This document shows positions 6,804 to 8,963 of a DNA stretch of 8,963 bases, piece after piece. The notes under the pieces were generated by a model, which was not told the origin of the DNA, did not search any database, and saw only the letters and a list, made by a program, of their open reading frames with translations. The stretch is from NCBI GenBank assembly GCA_003500135.1, contig DNTA01000012.1:1-8963 (forward strand), given 5' to 3'. The translations under genes were made by a program, and so were the position numbers. The DNA comes from Cytophagales bacterium (GTDB lineage: Bacteria > Bacteroidota > Bacteroidia > Cytophagales > Cyclobacteriaceae). How positions within the stretch are numbered: the first letter of the stretch is position 1; each line of letters opens with the position of its first letter.

Positions 6804-8249
6804 TTAACCGACGCTACCTTCAAGGGTCAATGCAAGAAGTTTCTGGGCTTCTACAGCAAATTCCATTGGAAGTTGATTCAAAACTTCTTTGCAGTATCCA
6901 TTTACAATAAGTGCAACAGCATCTTCAGTATCAATACCGCGTTGATTACAATAAAAAATCTGATCCTCTCCAATTTTGGATGTCGTGGCCTCATGCTCTA
7001 CCTGAGCTGAACTGTTTTCAATGTCTATATATGGAAATGTGTGCGCCCCACAAAGGTTGCCCATTAATAGAGAGTCGCATTGCGAGAAGTTTCTGGCATT
7101 TTCAGCACGCTTCAATACTTTTACTTGTCCTCGATAACTATTTTGACTTCTTCCTGCAGAAACACCTTTGGATACTATTCTTGATTTTGTGTTTTTTCCT
7201 ATATGGATCATTTTAGTTCCGGTATCAGCCTGCTGATAGTTATTCGTTACAGCAACAGAATAAAATTCTCCAATGCTATTATCTCCTTTCAGGATGCAGG
7301 ATGGATATTTCCACGTTACTGCGGATCCCGTTTCCACCTGAGTCCAGGAAATTTTTGAGTTATCCCCCGCACAAATGCCTCGTTTCGTAACGAAGTTGTA
7401 GATACCGCCTTTGCCTTCCTGATCACCGGGATACCAGTTTTGAACAGTTGAGTATTTTACTTCAGCATCTTCGGCGGCATATATTTCCACCACTGCCGCG
7501 TGCAGTTGGTTTTCATCGCGCATGGGAGCGGTGCATCCCTCTAGGTAGCTCACGTATGAAGCGTCTTCAGCTACTATTAAGGTTCTTTCAAATTGACCGG
7601 TATTTGCTGTGTTAATTCTAAAATAGGTGCTCAGTTCCATTGGGCAACGAACGCCTTTAGGTATATAACAGAACGAACCGTCACTGAAAACTGCTGAATT
7701 AAGGGCAGCAAAAAAATTGTCGGTGTAAGGAACAACGGAACCCAGGTATTTCTTCACCAATTCAGGATGTTCCTGTACTGCTTCGCTAAAAGAGCAGAAG
7801 ACAATTCCGAGATCTGCCAATTTATCTTTAAAGGTTGTGGCAACCGATACGCTATCCATCACGGCATCTACTGCCACACCGGTTAATCTTTTTTGTTCTT
7901 CAAGCGAAATCCCAAGTCTTTTAAAGGTATCTAAAAGTTCCGGATCAACTTCATCCAGGCTTTTAGGTTGCTTTTTTTGTTTTGGGGCGGCGTAGTATAT
8001 TATATCGTTGTAGTCTACCTTTGGATAGGTCACATTAGGCCATGTGGGTTCTTCCATGGTTAGCCAATGCCGATAGGCTTTAAGACGCCACTCTAACATC
8101 CACTCCGGTTCGTTTTTCTTGGCTGAAATGAAGCGAATAATATCTTCATTAAGTCCTTTGGGAGCAGTATCCGTGTCAATCTTTGTCTCAAAGCCATATT
8201 TGTATTCGGAAGAGGTGAACTCTTCCAGAATTTGATTGTCTTTGCTCAT
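6804..8249 (-). CDS. sufB: Fe-S cluster assembly scaffold protein SufB
   Basis: SufB is the core scaffold that receives sulfur from SufE and on which the nascent Fe-S cluster forms. The protein has 481 residues, normal for SufB. The N-terminal helical part carries the signature [20 protein letters not shown] at 51-70. The beta-helix core includes [20 protein letters not shown], and [18 protein letters not shown], whose Cys239 matches by motif the E. coli sulfur-entry cysteine. Near the C-terminus is [20 protein letters not shown]; Cys391, counted back from the end, matches E. coli Cys405, and His419-Glu420 in [11 protein letters not shown] match His433-Glu434. The end, [21 protein letters not shown], is close to universal. 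It is the first gene of the operon; the ATG at 8249 lies about 37 bases after a TAnnTTTG promoter element. Confidence 0.98.
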   Translation of the reverse strand: MSKDNQILEEFTSSEYKYGFETKIDTDTAPKGLNEDIIRFISAKKNEPEWMLEWRLKAYRHWLTMEEPTWPNVTYPKVDYNDIIYYAAPKQKKQPKSLDEVDPELLDTFKRLGISLEEQKRLTGVAVDAVMDSVSVATTFKDKLADLGIVFCSFSEAVQEHPELVKKYLGSVVPYTDNFFAALNSAVFSDGSFCYIPKGVRCPMELSTYFRINTANTGQFERTLIVAEDASYVSYLEGCTAPMRDENQLHAAVVEIYAAEDAEVKYSTVQNWYPGDQEGKGGIYNFVTKRGICAGDNSKISWTQVETGSAVTWKYPSCILKGDNSIGEFYSVAVTNNYQQADTGTKMIHIGKNTKSRIVSKGVSAGRSQNSYRGQVKVLKRAENARNFSQCDSLLMGNLCGAHTFPYIDIENSSAQVEHEATTSKIGEDQIFYCNQRGIDTEDAVALIVNGYCKEVLNQLPMEFAVEAQKLLALTLEGSVG

Positions 8250-8285
8250 GGATTATTATTATTTAGATTTATTATAAACTAACTG

Positions 8286-8293
8286 CAAAAGTA
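8286..8293 (-). promoter_or_regulatory. Bacteroidota-type -7 element for the suf operon
   Basis: Read on the minus strand this is TACTTTTG, an exact match to the TAnnTTTG consensus of Bacteroidota housekeeping promoters. It lies 36 bases before the sufB ATG, giving a predicted 5' leader of about 30 bases. A -33 TTG at the usual distance is not evident, so basal strength may be modest or an activator may help. The call rests on consensus match and position only. Confidence 0.55.
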
Positions 8294-8296
8294 AAA

Positions 8297-8325
8297 CAGA
8301 AATGGGAATTTATTGTTTCAGAAAT
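8297..8325. repeat. Phased 7-bp direct repeat upstream of the suf -7 element
   Basis: CAGAAAT occurs at 8297-8303 and again at 8319-8325, 22 bases apart, about two helical turns. On the minus strand both copies (ATTTCTG) lie just upstream of the -7 element of the suf promoter, where an activator or repressor could bind on one face of the helix. Two copies of a 7-mer in AT-rich DNA can also be chance. Confidence 0.3.
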
Positions 8326-8363
8326 CTAATTTTTCTTAAATAAATTCTAAGTTTCGGTGAGGC

Positions 8364-8396
8364 AAAAAAAATGGCACATCTCAAGAGGCGCCATTT
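8364..8396 (-). terminator. Rho-independent terminator of the Lrp-family gene
   Basis: On the minus strand AAATGGC (8396-8390) pairs with GCCATTT (8375-8369) around a 14-base loop and runs into an uninterrupted T-run (complement of the A-tract 8364-8371). It lies 24 bases after the stop of the AsnC/Lrp-family gene and about 70 bases ahead of the suf promoter element, so it separates that gene's transcript from the suf operon. Confidence 0.8.
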
Positions 8397-8420
8397 ATTC
8401 AAATAATCTGGGTATTTCTT

Positions 8421-8891
8421 CTATTTATCGACAAATTGAATGTGCCGGTTCAGGCTTTCTTCAAGAGAAATAATTGTTTCTGTTCTTTCAATTCCTTCCA
8501 CCTTCTGAATTTTATCATGGAGTACATCTTTCAAATGTTTGGTATCCCGGCAGTGCATTTTTACAAAAATATTGTAATTACCAGTGGTGTAGTGGATTTT
8601 AACGATTTCTGAAATGTCGTATAGCTTTTTGATCACCTGGTCATATAAAGAGCTCTTCTCAAGATATATGCCCAGAAAAGCGGTGATATCGAAACCCATT
8701 TTGGCATAGTCCATTTTCAATGTGGTGCCTTCAACTATTCCCATTTCTTCCATTTTGCGCATCCTTACATGCACGGTACCGCCCGAGACAAATACTTTTT
8801 TAGCCACTTCGGTGTATGGCATTTTTGCATCTTCGGTGAGAAGGGCGAGGATTTTAAGATCTACATTATCAATATCATAATTCTTGTTCAT
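8421..8891 (-). CDS. AsnC/Lrp-family transcriptional regulator
   Basis: This is a 156-residue DNA-binding regulator of the feast/famine (Lrp/AsnC) family. Residues about 6-60 form the winged helix-turn-helix (DNVDLKILALLTEDAKMPYT, recognition helix around VSGGTVHVRMRKMEEMGIVEG). Residues about 67-145 form the RAM/effector-binding domain, with the typical YTTGNYNIFVKMHCRD and a conserved end RTETIISLEESLNRHI. The effector is usually an amino acid, but nothing here shows which. I chose the ATG at 8891 over 8930 because MNKNYDIDNVD fits the family's usual start and a TAnnTTTG promoter element lies directly before the upstream ATG, which would place the transcription start inside the longer version. 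AGGAG abuts the chosen ATG with no spacer. A terminator separates it from suf, so it is probably an independent gene; control of suf by it is possible but unsupported. Confidence 0.93.
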   Translation of the reverse strand: MNKNYDIDNVDLKILALLTEDAKMPYTEVAKKVFVSGGTVHVRMRKMEEMGIVEGTTLKMDYAKMGFDITAFLGIYLEKSSLYDQVIKKLYDISEIVKIHYTTGNYNIFVKMHCRDTKHLKDVLHDKIQKVEGIERTETIISLEESLNRHIQFVDK

Positions 8892-8931
8892 CTCCTTAAG
8901 TCCTATTGTGATTTTTAAAAAATATTTCATG

Positions 8932-8939
8932 CAAATATA
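8932..8939 (-). promoter_or_regulatory. Bacteroidota-type -7 element for the Lrp-family gene
   Basis: The minus strand reads TATATTTG, matching TAnnTTTG, 40 bases before the chosen ATG at 8891. The usual -33 TTG is not visible in the remaining 24 bases of the window. The region is very AT-rich, so a chance match is possible, but the position explains why the downstream ATG is the better start. Confidence 0.45.
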
Positions 8940-8963
8940 AAAAATATATAAAAATAAACTACT

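Larger units (their letters stand above)
2146..8249 (-). other. suf operon (sufBCDSE-sufT-bacilliredoxin)
   Basis: Seven genes on one strand, separated by 39, 51, 7, -10, 9 and 29 bases, run from a promoter-like element near 8290 to the terminator at 2092-2124. I see no internal terminator hairpin or TAnnTTTG match in the gaps. The order groups the scaffold complex first, the sulfur-donor pair next and the accessory factors last. A dedicated repressor (SufR, IscR) and an A-type carrier are not in the window and would have to be encoded elsewhere. Confidence 0.85.

Noticed and set aside
6911..7216. 101-residue plus-strand frame opposite sufB
   Set aside because: It is antisense to a highly conserved part of sufB; its length comes from the codon pattern of sufB on the other strand.
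8263..8329. 8-bp inverted repeat TTAGATTT / AAATCTAA flanking the suf promoter
   Set aside because: The arms are pure AT apart from one G/C pair and 51 bases apart, so a chance match in this AT-rich region is likely.
1..8963. CRISPR array, tRNA, rRNA or insertion sequence
   Set aside because: I saw no regularly spaced repeats, no tRNA-like cloverleaf, no rRNA sequence and no transposase or terminal inverted repeats.

Overview
This window looks like a chromosomal segment from an AT-rich member of the Bacteroidota. The evidence is the gene order sufB-sufC-sufD-sufS-sufE-DUF59-bacilliredoxin, the near absence of Shine-Dalgarno sequences, and two matches to the Bacteroidota -7 promoter consensus TAnnTTTG placed just ahead of transcription units. 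A finer placement (for example Cytophagales) is a guess; there is no rRNA or other marker gene here.

Left part, 1-1977, plus strand. Bases 2-773 hold the decayed 3' part of a sensor histidine kinase: a PAS domain end and a HATPase_c domain are readable but split by stops and frameshifts. Next comes an 85-base AT-rich stretch packed with inverted repeats, then a 93-residue protein I do not recognise, then a complete XRE-S24 repressor. That repressor keeps the Ala-Gly cleavage site and the Ser/Lys dyad of LexA/CI-type self-cleaving proteins. The inverted repeats are the natural candidate for its operator.

Middle, 1978-2145. The repressor and the suf operon converge here. A hairpin with A and T tracts on its two sides can terminate transcription in both directions.

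Right part, 2146-8249, minus strand. This is a complete SUF iron-sulfur cluster assembly operon, transcribed right to left: SufB, SufC and SufD (scaffold complex), SufS (cysteine desulfurase), SufE (sulfur acceptor), a DUF59/SufT-like maturation factor and a BrxA/BrxB-family bacilliredoxin. Gaps are short (a 10-base overlap up to 51 bases), so one transcript is likely. All the key catalytic and binding residues I looked for are present. SufS and SufE would mobilise sulfur from cysteine, SufBC2D would build the cluster, the DUF59 protein would help maturation, and the bacilliredoxin probably handles mixed thiol disulfides under oxidative stress. No A-type carrier (SufA) and no SufR/IscR-type regulator lie in the window.

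Far right, 8250-8963. The suf promoter region carries a TAnnTTTG match and a phased direct repeat. Beyond it are a strong terminator and an AsnC/Lrp-family regulator on the same strand with its own TAnnTTTG box.

Most of the window is an ordinary, well-conserved housekeeping locus. The part most worth a second look is 772-1977: the dyad cluster, the unknown small gene and the self-cleaving repressor, next to a decayed kinase.
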